Below, piece by piece: positions 1 through 8,460 of a stretch of 64,000 nucleotides of DNA. How positions within the stretch are numbered: position 1 is the stretch's first letter; each line of letters opens with the position of its first letter. The stretch covers positions 372,001 to 436,000 of the forward strand of contig NZ_JABMCZ010000004.1 in NCBI RefSeq assembly GCF_013186535.1, given 5' to 3'. A model generated the notes under the pieces. That model was not told the DNA's origin, ran no database searches, and saw only the letters and a list, made by a program, of their open reading frames with translations. The stretch is from Nocardia terpenica. GTDB lineage: Bacteria; Actinomycetota; Actinomycetes; Mycobacteriales; Mycobacteriaceae. The position numbers were made by a program, and so were the translations under genes.

Positions 1-23
1 CGAGGGCGGTGGGGGACAGCGTA

Positions 24-1163
24 ATGTCGGGAAACATGAGTTCGCATACGGAGTCGCGGTTCGCGGCGGAGGTCTACGGGAAGCGGTTGGAGCGGGCGGC
101 CGAGCTGGCGCGCGCGGCTCGCCTGGACGCGCTGCTGATTTCGCCGGGGCCGGATCTGCGGTATCTGATCGGTTCCCGTGCCCAGTCCTTCGAACGGCTC
201 ACCTGCCTGGTGGTTCCGGCCAGCGGCGAGACGCCGTCGGTGGTCATACCGAAGCTGGAACTGGCGTCGCTGGAGGGGTCCGCGGCCGCCGAACTCGGCC
301 TGCGCCTGCTGGAGTGGACCGACGGCGTCGATCCCTACGGCGTGCTGAAGTCGGCGCTCAATGTGGGCGCGCGGGTGGCGGTGGACGACGCCATGCCCGC
401 CCTGCACCTGCTGCCGATCGCGGACGTGCTGGCCGCGCTGCCGGTGGCGGCCACGCCGGTGCTGCGGCAGCTGCGAATGCTCAAGGACGCCAGCGAGATC
501 GAGGCGCTGCGCCGGGCCGGGGCGGCGATCGACCGGGTGCACGCCCGGGTCGGCGAGTGGCTGCGGCCCGGCCGCACCGAGGCCGAGGTGGCGGCCGACA
601 TCTCCGCCGCCATTGTCGAGGAGGGGCACACCGAGGCGGCGTTCGTGATCGTCGGCAGCGGTCCCAACGGCGCGGACCCGCATCACGAGGTGTCCGATCG
701 CCGCATCGAGGCCGGCGATGTGGTGGTCGTAGACATCGGTGGCCCGGTGGAGCCCGGCTACTACTCCGACTCCACCCGCACCTACGTGCTGGGCGAGCCC
801 GCGCCGGAGATCGCGGAGCGGGTGGCCGCCCTCGAGCGCGCCCAGGCCGCCGCCGTCGCCGCGGTGCGCCCCGGCGTGACGGCCGAGGCGGTCGACGCCG
901 CCGCCCGAAACCCGTTGACACAGGCCGGTTTCGGGGATGTGTTCATCCACCGCACCGGCCACGGCATCGGCCTGTCGGTGCACGAGGAGCCCTACATCAT
1001 GACCGGCAACGACATCGTGCTCGAGGCCGGGATGGCCTTCAGCATCGAGCCCGGCATCTACTTCCGCGGCGAATGGGGCGCCCGCATCGAGGACATCGTG
1101 GTGGTCACCGAGGACGGCTGCGAACCGATGAACCACCGCCCGCACGGCCTGACCGTCCTCTGA
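24..1163 (+). CDS. M24 family Xaa-Pro peptidase (aminopeptidase P / prolidase type)
   Basis: Cytosolic dinuclear-metal peptidase predicted to cleave peptides before or after proline. The creatinase-like N-terminal half covers roughly residues 1-155 and the pita-bread catalytic half the rest. The five metal ligands are visible in order: Asp in VVVDIGG, Asp in YYSDSTRTY, His in HRTGHGIGLSVHEEP, Glu in FSIEPGIYF and Glu in WGARIEDIVVV. At about 380 residues the length is normal for the family. Three in-frame starts exist: GTG at 9, ATG at 24 and ATG at 36. I chose 24 because a GGGGGA sequence lies about 7 bases upstream. It converges with the flavoprotein gene that follows. The exact substrate cannot be read from sequence. 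Confidence 0.85.
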   Translation: MSGNMSSHTESRFAAEVYGKRLERAAELARAARLDALLISPGPDLRYLIGSRAQSFERLTCLVVPASGETPSVVIPKLELASLEGSAAAELGLRLLEWTDGVDPYGVLKSALNVGARVAVDDAMPALHLLPIADVLAALPVAATPVLRQLRMLKDASEIEALRRAGAAIDRVHARVGEWLRPGRTEAEVAADISAAIVEEGHTEAAFVIVGSGPNGADPHHEVSDRRIEAGDVVVVDIGGPVEPGYYSDSTRTYVLGEPAPEIAERVAALERAQAAAVAAVRPGVTAEAVDAAARNPLTQAGFGDVFIHRTGHGIGLSVHEEPYIMTGNDIVLEAGMAFSIEPGIYFRGEWGARIEDIVVVTEDGCEPMNHRPHGLTVL

Positions 1164-1175
1164 CCATTGCGGCCG

Positions 1176-1583
1176 TCAGGCGCGCAGGGTCTTGCTGGTG
1201 AGCAGGCGGGTGGCGTGGATGGCGATGACCACGCGGTGGGGGTTTTCGCGGGGGGTGCGGTAGCGCTGGGTGTAGCGGTGTTCGGCGTCGGTGACGGCGG
1301 CGGGGTCGGTGAGGACCCGGGCGGGGCCCTCGAGGGTGAGCCAGCGGCGGCCGTCGACCTGGCTGAGGGCGGCATAGCCGCGGCGGTCGGCATTGCGGGT
1401 CTTGGCCATGTGCGCGGAGGTGATGACGCGGGCGATGCCGGACTCGGGGTCCCAGGTGAAGCCGACCGCGACCACGTGCGGGGTGCCGTCGGCGCGCAGC
1501 GTCGTCAGCGTGGCCAGGTGCCGCTCGGTGACGAAGTCGAGGGCGGCGGGCGGTAGTTCGATCCGGGTGTCGGTGCTCGGCAT
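1176..1583 (-). CDS. PPOX-class F420/FMN-dependent oxidoreductase, Rv2074-like
   Basis: A small split-barrel flavoprotein of 135 residues. The sequence closely follows M. tuberculosis Rv2074, an F420-dependent biliverdin reductase, as I remember it: ERHLATLTTLRADGTPHVVAVGF, a central ALSQVDGRRWLTLEG and YRTPRENPHRVV near the end. The neighbouring SDR and cobL match the order Rv2074, Rv2073c, Rv2072c, which supports orthology. It is transcribed away from the SDR gene, and the 44-base gap at 1584-1627 must hold both promoters. The cofactor F420 and the biliverdin reductase activity are inferred from the family, not visible in the sequence. Confidence 0.85.
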   Translation of the reverse strand: MPSTDTRIELPPAALDFVTERHLATLTTLRADGTPHVVAVGFTWDPESGIARVITSAHMAKTRNADRRGYAALSQVDGRRWLTLEGPARVLTDPAAVTDAEHRYTQRYRTPRENPHRVVIAIHATRLLTSKTLRA

Positions 1584-1627
1584 AGCCGCGACGCTAACCG
1601 ATCGGGGCCGGTGGCAAACTATGGGCC

Positions 1628-2389
1628 ATGGGTGTGCGAGCGCGCGACGTGGACGAGGGTGCGATCCTGCTGCTGGGTGGCCGGAGCGAGATGGGCCTGG
1701 AGATCGCGGAGCGGGTGGCGCCCGGCCGCACGGTGATCCTGGCCGCCCGCCGCAGCGGCGACCTGTCCGCGGAACGGCGGCGGCTCACCGACGCCGGGGC
1801 GACGGCCGTGCACACCGTCGAATTCGATGCCGACGATCTGGCGAGCCACCAGCCGCTGCTGGAGAAGCTGACCGCCGAGCACGGCCGCCTCGGCGTGGCG
1901 GTGGTGGCCTTCGGCGTCCTCGGCGATCAGGCGCGCGCCGAACGCGATCCGGCCGCCGCGGTGGCGGTCGCGCACACCGACTACGTGGCCCAGATCAGCG
2001 TCCTGACCGTGCTGGCGAACCTGCTGCGCGCCCAGGGCGGCGGCCAGCTGGTCGTCTTCGGCTCGATCGCCGGGGCCCGGGTGCGCCGCGCCAACTATGT
2101 GTACGGCTCGGCCAAGGCCGGTCTCGACGGTTTCGCCACGGGCCTGTCGGATGCCTTGCACGGCAGCGGAGTTCACCTGCTGCTGGTCCGCCCCGGCTTC
2201 GTGATCGGCCGCATGACCGAGGGCATGGCGCCCGCCCCGTTCTCCAGCACCCCCGCCCAGGTGGCCGACGCCGTCGTCACCTCCCTGCACCGCCGCTCCC
2301 GCAGGGTCTGGGTCCCCGCCGTCCTCGGCCCGGTCGCCGCGGTCATGCGCCTACTGCCCCAGGCCATCTGGCGCCGCCTGCCGCGGTGA
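1628..2389 (+). CDS. Short-chain dehydrogenase/reductase, Rv2073c-like (DprE2-related)
   Basis: NAD(P)-dependent reductase of 253 residues with a Rossmann fold. The N-terminal cofactor loop reads LLLGGRSEMGLEIAERV, a variant of TGxxxGxG. The catalytic serine lies in VVFGSIAGARV and the Tyr/Lys pair is in YVYGSAKAG. Sequence character and the cobL neighbour point to the Rv2073c subgroup, related to the decaprenyl-phosphoribose epimerase subunit DprE2; the substrate is unknown. Its stop codon overlaps the cobL start (TGATG at 2387-2391), so the two are probably translationally coupled although no corrin role is known for the SDR. Confidence 0.8.
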   Translation: MGVRARDVDEGAILLLGGRSEMGLEIAERVAPGRTVILAARRSGDLSAERRRLTDAGATAVHTVEFDADDLASHQPLLEKLTAEHGRLGVAVVAFGVLGDQARAERDPAAAVAVAHTDYVAQISVLTVLANLLRAQGGGQLVVFGSIAGARVRRANYVYGSAKAGLDGFATGLSDALHGSGVHLLLVRPGFVIGRMTEGMAPAPFSSTPAQVADAVVTSLHRRSRRVWVPAVLGPVAAVMRLLPQAIWRRLPR

Positions 2390-3624
2390 TGCCCGCTTCC
2401 TGGCCCGTGCGGCGGCCGATCGCGGTGGTCGGGATCGGCGCGGACGGATGGGAAGGTCTGGCGGCCGCCGGGCGCGCGGCGGTGGCCGAGGCCGATGTGG
2501 TGTTCGGGTCGGCGCGGCAGTTGGCGCTGGTGCCGGAGGGAATCGGGGGGCAGCGGCGGGCCTGGCCGTCGCCCCTGGTGCCCGCGCTACCGGAATTGCT
2601 TGCGGCACATGATGGTTCGCGCATCTGTGTGCTGGCCAGCGGAGACCCCATGTTCTACGGGATCGGGGTGACGCTGGCGAAGCTGGTGGGCGCGGCCGCG
2701 CTGCGGGTGCTGCCGCAGCCGTCGTCGGCGTCGCTGGCGTGTGCGCGGCTGGGGTGGGCGCTCGCGGAGATTCCGGTGGTGAGTGCGGTCGGGCGGCCCG
2801 TGCAGACGGTATTGCCGGAGCTGGCCGACGGGCGGCGGGTGCTGGTGCTCAGCGCCGATCAGCGCACCCCCGCGCAGGTGGCGGAGTTATTGGCGCACAA
2901 TGGCTTCGCCGCCTCCACAGTGACGGTGCTGGAACAGCTCGGCGGCCCGTCCGAACGAATCGTCACCGCAACGGCGGCGACGTGGACCGAGCCGCCGGGT
3001 GACCCACTCAACATCGTCGCCGTAGACTGCATCGCCGACCCCGACGCTCCCCGGCTGACCCGCCTTCCGGGCCTGCCGGACGAAATGTACGGCGGCGACG
3101 GACAACTCACGAAGGCCGAGATCCGGGCGCTGGCCCTGGCCGCCCTGGCCCCCGCCCCCGGCGAACTGCTCTGGGATGTCGGCGGCGGCTCGGGCACCAT
3201 AGCCGTCGAATGGTGCCGCACCCATCCGTCCTGCCGCGCCGTCGGTTTCGAACGATCCGAGCCGCGCCGCCACCAGATCGCCGTCAACGCAACGGCCTTG
3301 GGGGTGCCGGGCATCGAGGTGCGCGGCGAGGTGCTGGCCGCACTGCGCGACGGCGATCTCCCCGGCCCCGATGCGATCTTCCTGGGCGGCGGGCTCACCC
3401 AGCCCGGCGTATTCGAAACCTGTTGGGCGCGACTGCGATCGGGCGGTCGGCTGGTGGCCGACGCGGTCACCGCGGAATCGGAGGCGCTGCTGGTGCGCTG
3501 GGCCGCCACCCATGGCGGGCGGCTGCGCAAGTTCCAGATCTATCGGGCCGAACCGCTCGGTACCTTCACCGCCTGGCGTCCGCACCTGCCGGTCACCCAA
3601 TGGTCGGTGTCGAAGCGTGTCTGA
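2389..3624 (+). CDS. cobL: Precorrin-6Y C5,15-methyltransferase (decarboxylating)
   Basis: Bifunctional corrin enzyme of the aerobic cobalamin pathway. It methylates C5 and C15 of precorrin-6Y with SAM and removes the acetate carboxyl group to give precorrin-8X. The N-terminal CbiE-like methyltransferase domain covers about residues 1-205 (IAVVGIGADGWEGL, ASGDPMFYGIG). The C-terminal CbiT-like domain covers about 235-400, with the SAM loop LLWDVGGGSGTIAVEW. The 411-residue length fits fused CobL. The ATG at 2389 overlaps the stop of the SDR gene by one base. An open frame runs far upstream, but only this start gives a normal N-terminus. Confidence 0.93.
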   Translation: MPASWPVRRPIAVVGIGADGWEGLAAAGRAAVAEADVVFGSARQLALVPEGIGGQRRAWPSPLVPALPELLAAHDGSRICVLASGDPMFYGIGVTLAKLVGAAALRVLPQPSSASLACARLGWALAEIPVVSAVGRPVQTVLPELADGRRVLVLSADQRTPAQVAELLAHNGFAASTVTVLEQLGGPSERIVTATAATWTEPPGDPLNIVAVDCIADPDAPRLTRLPGLPDEMYGGDGQLTKAEIRALALAALAPAPGELLWDVGGGSGTIAVEWCRTHPSCRAVGFERSEPRRHQIAVNATALGVPGIEVRGEVLAALRDGDLPGPDAIFLGGGLTQPGVFETCWARLRSGGRLVADAVTAESEALLVRWAATHGGRLRKFQIYRAEPLGTFTAWRPHLPVTQWSVSKRV

Positions 3625-3694
3625 AACACGAGCGGGTATCGTCGATCCCCGTAATCCGATCGTTATCGGAGCGTTCGACCCGATGGGGAGACAG

Positions 3695-4303
3695 ATGAGA
3701 TTCACCAAGTTCGCCGCCACCGCCGTGCTCGCCGCCGCCGCGACCGGCATCACCGCGGGCACCGCCTACGCCGACCCCGCCGCCCCGGCCGCCGGTCAGG
3801 TGCAGGCGCAGCCCGCGCCCTCGGTGCACGGCGAAGACCACGGCGTGTCCTACACCGCCCGGCTGGCCGACGCCGGAAAGTCGGTGGTCACCACGGTCAC
3901 CGGCGGCAGGTTCGGCCTCGCCGCCGACGGCTCCGCGGTGGCGCTCACCGACGCCGCCGGGAACGTCGTCACCCGGGTGCCGCTGACCGCGCAGGCCGCC
4001 GACGGCAAGACGGTGGGCATCGCCGCCGCGATCGCCGCCGACGGCAGCACGCTGACCCTGACCCCGAAGGCCGCCACGGTGAGCGCCAAGGACATCTCCT
4101 CGCAGCAGTGGTTCTTCGACGAGCTGCAGCGGGCCTCGCTGGGCGCGGCCGTGGGCGCGGTCATCGGCGGCCTGATCGGCCTGGTCCTGGGCATCTTCCC
4201 GGTGATCCCGGGCGCGGCGATCGGCGCGGTCGTCGGTCTGCTCGTCGCCGGTGGCCGACCGCTGCTGGACGCGGGCGCCGCCTACTTCGGCGGGCAGCCC
4301 TGA
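3695..4303 (+). CDS. Secreted Ala/Gly-rich protein with C-terminal hydrophobic segment
   Basis: A 202-residue exported protein of unknown function. The ATG at 3695 is preceded by GGGGAG. Residues 1-27 form a signal peptide (MRFTKF, a hydrophobic Ala-rich core, then AYA-DP). The middle is soluble and threonine/alanine rich. Residues about 148-190 form a long glycine-rich hydrophobic stretch (AVGAVIGGLIGLVLG ... AIGAVVGLLVAGG) that could anchor or insert the protein in a membrane. Proteins of this layout are common and multicopy in Nocardia (I think DUF8020-like, low certainty). It sits between cobL and cobK, and its stop overlaps the cobK start, yet no corrin role is evident. Confidence 0.75.
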   Translation: MRFTKFAATAVLAAAATGITAGTAYADPAAPAAGQVQAQPAPSVHGEDHGVSYTARLADAGKSVVTTVTGGRFGLAADGSAVALTDAAGNVVTRVPLTAQAADGKTVGIAAAIAADGSTLTLTPKAATVSAKDISSQQWFFDELQRASLGAAVGAVIGGLIGLVLGIFPVIPGAAIGAVVGLLVAGGRPLLDAGAAYFGGQP

Positions 4304-5037
4304 ACATCCTGATTCTCGGCGGCACCCGGGAGGCCCGGGAGCTCGCCGACGCGACCACCGGCGAGCGGGGATGGCGGATCGTCTCCTCGCTCGCCGGTCG
4401 CGTCCGCGACCCCGTGCTGCCCGCGGGACAGGTCCGGGTGGGCGGCTTCGGCGGCATCGCGGGCCTGCGGAAGTGGCTCGCGGACAAGGCGATCGACGCC
4501 GTCGTGGACGCGACGCACCCCTTCGCCGGAACCATGTCGGCGCACGCCGCCGCGGCCGCGGCGCAGGCGGGCGTGCCGCTGCTGCACCTGCGGCGTCCGG
4601 GCTGGCGCGAGCGGCCGGGGGACCGGTGGGTGCGCGTCCCCGACCTCGCGTCGGCCGCCGAAACCGTTGCGGGACTGGGCGATCGGGTCTTCCTCACCAT
4701 CGGCCGCCAGGGCGTCGGCGCCTTCGCCCACCTGAGCGGCTACCGCTTCCTGATCCGGGCCATCGATCCGCCCACCGGGCCGCTGCCGCCCATCCACGAA
4801 ATCCTGCTGGCCCGTGGGCCTTTCGACGTCGACGCCGAGATCCGGTTGCTGGCCGAGCACGCCATCGACGTGCTCGTCACCAAGGACAGCGGCGGCGAGC
4901 TCACCGCCGCGAAACTCACCGCCGCCCGGGCCCGCGACATTCCCGTGGTGATGATCGACCGCCCGCCGCTTCCGAATGCCGCGAGCGGCGTGGAAACCGT
5001 TGCGGCGGCACAGGAATGGCTACGGGCTCAGGCGTGA
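4300..5037 (+). CDS. cobK: Precorrin-6A reductase
   Basis: Reduces precorrin-6A to precorrin-6Y in aerobic cobalamin synthesis, using NADPH. The N-terminal nucleotide-binding strand and loop read NILILGGTREARELA. Other family landmarks are ATHPFAGTMSAHAA, FLTIGRQGVGAF and LVTKDSGGELTAAKL. The 245-residue length is typical. The start is unusual: no ATG, GTG or TTG lies in frame near the first strand, and the next upstream one (GTG at 4108) would add 64 arginine-rich residues from another gene's reading frame. I place it at CTG 4300, which overlaps the previous stop as CTGA. The neighbours cobL and cobIJ support the call. Confidence 0.9.
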   Translation: MNILILGGTREARELADATTGERGWRIVSSLAGRVRDPVLPAGQVRVGGFGGIAGLRKWLADKAIDAVVDATHPFAGTMSAHAAAAAAQAGVPLLHLRRPGWRERPGDRWVRVPDLASAAETVAGLGDRVFLTIGRQGVGAFAHLSGYRFLIRAIDPPTGPLPPIHEILLARGPFDVDAEIRLLAEHAIDVLVTKDSGGELTAAKLTAARARDIPVVMIDRPPLPNAASGVETVAAAQEWLRAQA

Positions 5038-5576
5038 CCGGAGCCGTTGCGCCCCAGCATCGCCGGTAGCCGGTCGAACCACGACAGCACGGCCCGCTCG
5101 TAGCCGATCCCGAAATCCAGGGTGGCCTGCTCGCACCGGGACATCGGCGTGCCCTCCTCGCTGAGATACTCCGCCAGCCGCTGCTCGTGGACCCGCCGAT
5201 TGGCGGCGATGATCCGATCGAGCCGAGCGGGCTCGACGAATTCCCCGAACGAGAGCGTGAGCAGCAGCGGCACCCGGATGGTCTCGGGTCCGGGGTCGCG
5301 GACGATCCACTCCGCGAACTCCTCCCGGCCCGCCTCGGTGAGGTGGTACGGCGTGCGCTCCCGCGCCCCCCGCTGCCCCTTGCGCACCAGGCCCGCGCGG
5401 TCCATCGCGGCCAGCTCCCGATAGACCTGGCTCTGCGTGATCGTCCAGAAGTCGCCGATGCGCTCCTGCGCCAGATTCACCAGGTCCCAGCCCGACATCG
5501 GCCCCTCGTGCAGGAAGCCCAGCAGCGACGCCGCCGTCGAATTGAGCCCCCGCTTCGACTCGGTTTCGGTCACCAC
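5028..5576 (-). CDS. PadR family transcriptional regulator
   Basis: DNA-binding regulator of about 182 residues. The winged-helix PadR domain covers about residues 8-95 (LLGFLHEGPMSGWDLVNLA, FWTITQSQVYRELAAMDRAGLVRK, RTPYHLTEAGREEFAEW). A helical C-terminal dimerisation domain of the Vir_act_alpha_C type follows. GTG codons at 5576 and 5573 follow a GGGAAAGGGG ribosome binding site at 5581-5590; the longer reading to 5642 has no such signal. The gene is tail-to-tail with cobK, overlapping it by 10 bases. Its target and ligand are unknown; the family usually represses a nearby efflux or detoxification gene. Confidence 0.83.
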   Translation of the reverse strand: MVTETESKRGLNSTAASLLGFLHEGPMSGWDLVNLAQERIGDFWTITQSQVYRELAAMDRAGLVRKGQRGARERTPYHLTEAGREEFAEWIVRDPGPETIRVPLLLTLSFGEFVEPARLDRIIAANRRVHEQRLAEYLSEEGTPMSRCEQATLDFGIGYERAVLSWFDRLPAMLGRNGSGHA

Positions 5577-5638
5577 ACAACCCCTTTCCCACCTCAAAGC
5601 TCCACAGTGGAATATTGTCGCAGTCGGTGTCGCGGCGG

Positions 5639-7195
5639 TCAATGCGCGGCGTAGCGCCGGGAGGTGTAAACGCGTGTGCCGGTAGGGGTCCGGAAGGCGG
5701 TGGTGGTGGACGCGCCGATGATCAGCAGGGTGCGCATGTCGACCTCGGCGGGGTCGAGCGCGGCCAGGTCCACCACCCGCACCGATTCGCCCGGCCCGCC
5801 GACATCGCGGCCCACGATCACGGGCGTGTCGGGCTTGCGATGCTCCAGCAGCAGGTCACGCATGGCGGCCACCTGCCAGGTCCGCTGCGAGGAGGCCGGG
5901 TTGTACAGCGCGATGGCCATATCCGCCGCGGCCACGGTGGCGAGTCGGCGCGCCACCACCTCCCACGGCTTGAGCCGATCCGACAGCGAGATCATGGCGA
6001 AGTCGTGGCCCAGCGGCGCGCCGACCCGGCTGGCGACCGCACCGGCCGCGGTCACACCGGGCAGCACCCGCACCGGGACCTCGCGCCAGCGCGGGTCGGC
6101 GGACTCCTCGACGACGGCGGCGGCCATGGCGAACACGCCGGGATCCCCCGACGATACGACCACCACCCGCGCGCCGCGCCGGGCGAGATCCAGTGCCATG
6201 GCGGCACGTTCGGACTCCACCCGATTGTCGCTGGCATGCCGCCGCTGCCCCGGCCGCACCGGAACCCGGTTCACATACGTGCTGTAGCCGACGATATCGG
6301 TCGCCTCCGCCAGCGCCCGATCCACCTCGGGGGTGGTCCATTCCGATGCTCCGGGTCCGAGGCCGACCACGACGACCTCACCCGGCACCGATGAATTCGT
6401 CCGCACCGCGGCCGGAGTCGATGTGGCATTCTCCGAACCGGTTCGGGTGAGCGGGATTTCGGTGGTCGGCTCGGGTCCCGGCACCAGCGTTATCGCGAAG
6501 TACGGCACCTCCGAGTCGGCGACATCGGCCGCTCGCAGCACGCGCTGACGGCCGGTGCTGGCGCGCTCCACGTAGTACGCGTCGTCGAGCCTGCCCGCCC
6601 GCGAGAGTGCCTGCCGCACATCGGGATACGTGCGGCCCAGCTTCATGATGGCGGCGGCCTCGGTGCCGGACAGCCGGTCGGCGAGTTCGTCGGCGGGCAG
6701 GGTGCCGGGCAGCACGGTCAGCACCTGCTCGCCCTCCACCAGCGGGGTGCCGAGGGCGGCCGCGGCGGCGCTCACCGAGGTGACGCCCGGGACGATCTCG
6801 GCCTCGAACCGGTCGGCCAGGCGGCGGTGCATGTGCATGTAGGAGCTGTAGAACAGCGGATCACCGGCGGCGAGCAGCGCCACCGTGCGCCCGGCCGCCA
6901 GGTGCGCGGCGAGCCGGGCGGCCGACTCCGCGTAGAACTCATCGATCGCGCCCTGATAGCCGCCGGGGTGGTCGGTGGTCTCGGTGGTGACCGGATAGAT
7001 CAGGTGCTCCTCGAGCTGCCCCGGGCGCATGTACGGCGCGGCGATACCGCGCGAGATGCTGCGGCCGTGGCGGGCGCTGTGGAAGGCGATCACATCGGCC
7101 TCGCCGATCAGTCGCGCGGCCTTCACCGTCACCAGTTCCGGATCGCCGGGGCCCAGCCCGATGCCCCACAGTTTGCCGGGTGCCGTGCCGCTCAT
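5639..7195 (-). CDS. cobIJ: Fused precorrin-2 C20- and precorrin-3B C17-methyltransferase
   Basis: A 518-residue fusion performing two SAM-dependent methylations of the corrin ring. CobI-like residues about 1-235 begin KLWGIGLGPGDPELVTVKA and contain LLAAGDPLFYSSYMHMH. CobJ-like residues about 265-510 begin VVVVGLGPGASEWTTPE and contain VVSSGDPGVFAMA and IALYNPASSQRTWQ. The same fusion exists in mycobacteria (Rv2066). The ATG at 7195 overlaps the cobH stop by four bases (ATGA), which indicates one transcript and coupled translation. A longer upstream reading frame is a shadow of cobH. Confidence 0.95.
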   Translation of the reverse strand: MSGTAPGKLWGIGLGPGDPELVTVKAARLIGEADVIAFHSARHGRSISRGIAAPYMRPGQLEEHLIYPVTTETTDHPGGYQGAIDEFYAESAARLAAHLAAGRTVALLAAGDPLFYSSYMHMHRRLADRFEAEIVPGVTSVSAAAAALGTPLVEGEQVLTVLPGTLPADELADRLSGTEAAAIMKLGRTYPDVRQALSRAGRLDDAYYVERASTGRQRVLRAADVADSEVPYFAITLVPGPEPTTEIPLTRTGSENATSTPAAVRTNSSVPGEVVVVGLGPGASEWTTPEVDRALAEATDIVGYSTYVNRVPVRPGQRRHASDNRVESERAAMALDLARRGARVVVVSSGDPGVFAMAAAVVEESADPRWREVPVRVLPGVTAAGAVASRVGAPLGHDFAMISLSDRLKPWEVVARRLATVAAADMAIALYNPASSQRTWQVAAMRDLLLEHRKPDTPVIVGRDVGGPGESVRVVDLAALDPAEVDMRTLLIIGASTTTAFRTPTGTRVYTSRRYAAH

Positions 7196-7827
7196 TCCTG
7201 TTCGCTCGCAATCGCATTCAGCGCCGCCGCGGTGATGGCGCTGCCGCCGCGCCGCCCGCGCACCGTCAGATATTCCACGCCGCCGTACTCGGTCAGGGCC
7301 TGTTTGGATTCCGCTGCGCCGACGAAGCCGACCGGGATGCCGAGCACCGCGGCGGGCCGGGGCGCACCGGCGTCGAGCAGGTCGAGCAGATGGAACAGCG
7401 CGGTCGGCGCATTGCCGATCGCCACCACCGCGCCCGCCAGCCGGTCGCGCCACAGTTCCAGGGCCGCAGCCGATCTGGTGTTGTTCATGGCCCGCGCCAG
7501 CTCCGGCACCCGGGGGTCGGCGAGCAGGCACAGCACCTCGTTGTCGGCGGGCAGCCGACGGCGGGTCACCCCCGAGGCGACCATGGTGGCATCGCACAGG
7601 ATCGGCGCGCCACCGCGCAGCGCGGCCCGCGCCGCCGCCACCACCCCCGGGCTGTGCTCCACCGACTGGGCGAGATCGACCTGCCCGCAGGCGTGGATCA
7701 TCCGCACCACCACCTGCGCGACATCGGCCGGGAACCGGGCGAGGTCGGACTCGGCGCGGATCGTCGCGAACGAGCGCCGATAGATCTCGGCCCCGTCGGT
7801 GAGGTAGCCGGTGCGTGGTACGGACAT
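7192..7827 (-). CDS. cobH: Precorrin-8X methylmutase
   Basis: Catalyses the C11-to-C12 methyl migration that turns precorrin-8X into hydrogenobyrinate. The 211-residue length is normal. The proton-donor histidine is in MIHACGQVDLA, and other landmarks are APILCDATMVASGV, AIGNAPTALFHLLDLL, GIPVGFVGAAESK and VRGRRGGSAITAAALNA. It is the first gene of the cobH-cobIJ pair on the minus strand. ATG 7827 is chosen over an ATG three codons upstream because the family starts with MSVPRTxYL-like sequences; both are possible. Confidence 0.95.
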   Translation of the reverse strand: MSVPRTGYLTDGAEIYRRSFATIRAESDLARFPADVAQVVVRMIHACGQVDLAQSVEHSPGVVAAARAALRGGAPILCDATMVASGVTRRRLPADNEVLCLLADPRVPELARAMNNTRSAAALELWRDRLAGAVVAIGNAPTALFHLLDLLDAGAPRPAAVLGIPVGFVGAAESKQALTEYGGVEYLTVRGRRGGSAITAAALNAIASEQE

Positions 7828-7864
7828 GGCGTCCACCCTAGAAGCGCTCCCGGCTCGCGACGTA

Positions 7865-7960
7865 ATCAGGTGCGGCGGGCCGAGTATGGGAAACCGTGCG
7901 CGCCGCGATCGGGTGCGGCGGGCCGACGGGAAACCGTGCGCGCCGCGATCAGGTGCGGGG
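7865..7960. repeat. Tandem direct repeat, two 40-43 bp units plus partial third
   Basis: Unit 1 (7865-7907, 43 bp) and unit 2 (7908-7947, 40 bp) are nearly identical and share the core GGTGCGGCGGGCCGA and the tail GGGAAACCGTGCGCGCCGCG. A partial third unit starts at 7948 and runs into the 3' end of the Lrp-type regulator gene, covering its stop codon. The array fills the short gap between the ends of the cobH upstream region and the regulator. It is not part of any gene I support. Confidence 0.7.
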
Positions 7961-8386
7961 CCGCTCCAGCAGGCGGGACATGACGATGCTGCTGCGGGTG
8001 CGGCCGACGCGGGCGTTCTCGCGGATCCGCTCGACGGTCGACTCGATCTCGGCCATATCGGTCGCCATCACGTGCACCAGGGCGTCGGCCTCGCCCGCGA
8101 TCGTCCACACGCCGACCACCTGCGGGATCGGTTCCAGGGTGCGGCGCAGTTCGGTGGGGGAGATGTTGTCGCGGTAGTAGACCTCCACATACGCCTCGGT
8201 GCGCCAGCCCAGCGCCGTCGGATTGACCTGCGCGGTGAAGCCGGTGATCTGCCCGCCCGCCACCATCTTGTCGACCCGCCGCTTCACCGCGGGCGCGGAC
8301 AGGCCGACCGCCGCGCCGATGTCCTGGAACGAGGCCCGCGCGTGTTTCAGCAGATGGGCGAGGATGCGCCGATCCAGGTCGTCCAT
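7949..8386 (-). CDS. Lrp/AsnC family transcriptional regulator
   Basis: Feast/famine regulator of 145 residues. The N-terminal helix-turn-helix covers about residues 1-48 (MDDLDRRILAHLLKHARASFQDIGAAVGLSAPAVKRRVDKM) and the C-terminal ligand-binding ACT-like (RAM) domain about 65-135 (VVGVWTIAGEADALVHVMATDM). It is divergent from the amidinohydrolase gene, an arrangement also found in M. tuberculosis (Rv2324 next to Rv2323c). It therefore probably controls arginine or methylarginine catabolism in response to an amino acid. Its stop codon lies inside the third copy of a tandem repeat. Confidence 0.9.
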   Translation of the reverse strand: MDDLDRRILAHLLKHARASFQDIGAAVGLSAPAVKRRVDKMVAGGQITGFTAQVNPTALGWRTEAYVEVYYRDNISPTELRRTLEPIPQVVGVWTIAGEADALVHVMATDMAEIESTVERIRENARVGRTRSSIVMSRLLERPRT

Positions 8387-8430
8387 GTGTTGTCCTCTCC
8401 CGCATGAAACCGTCGCTCTGCCCTCAATTT

Positions 8431-8460
8431 ACGCAACGAATAGATGTTCCTGACGCAACG
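8431..8460. promoter_or_regulatory. Direct repeat ACGCAACG, candidate Lrp-type operator
   Basis: The octamer ACGCAACG occurs at 8431-8438 and 8453-8460. The two copies are spaced 22 bp start to start, about two helical turns, in the 131-bp gap between the divergent regulator and amidinohydrolase genes. Such phased copies suit an Lrp-type oligomer. Function is inferred from position only. Confidence 0.4.
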
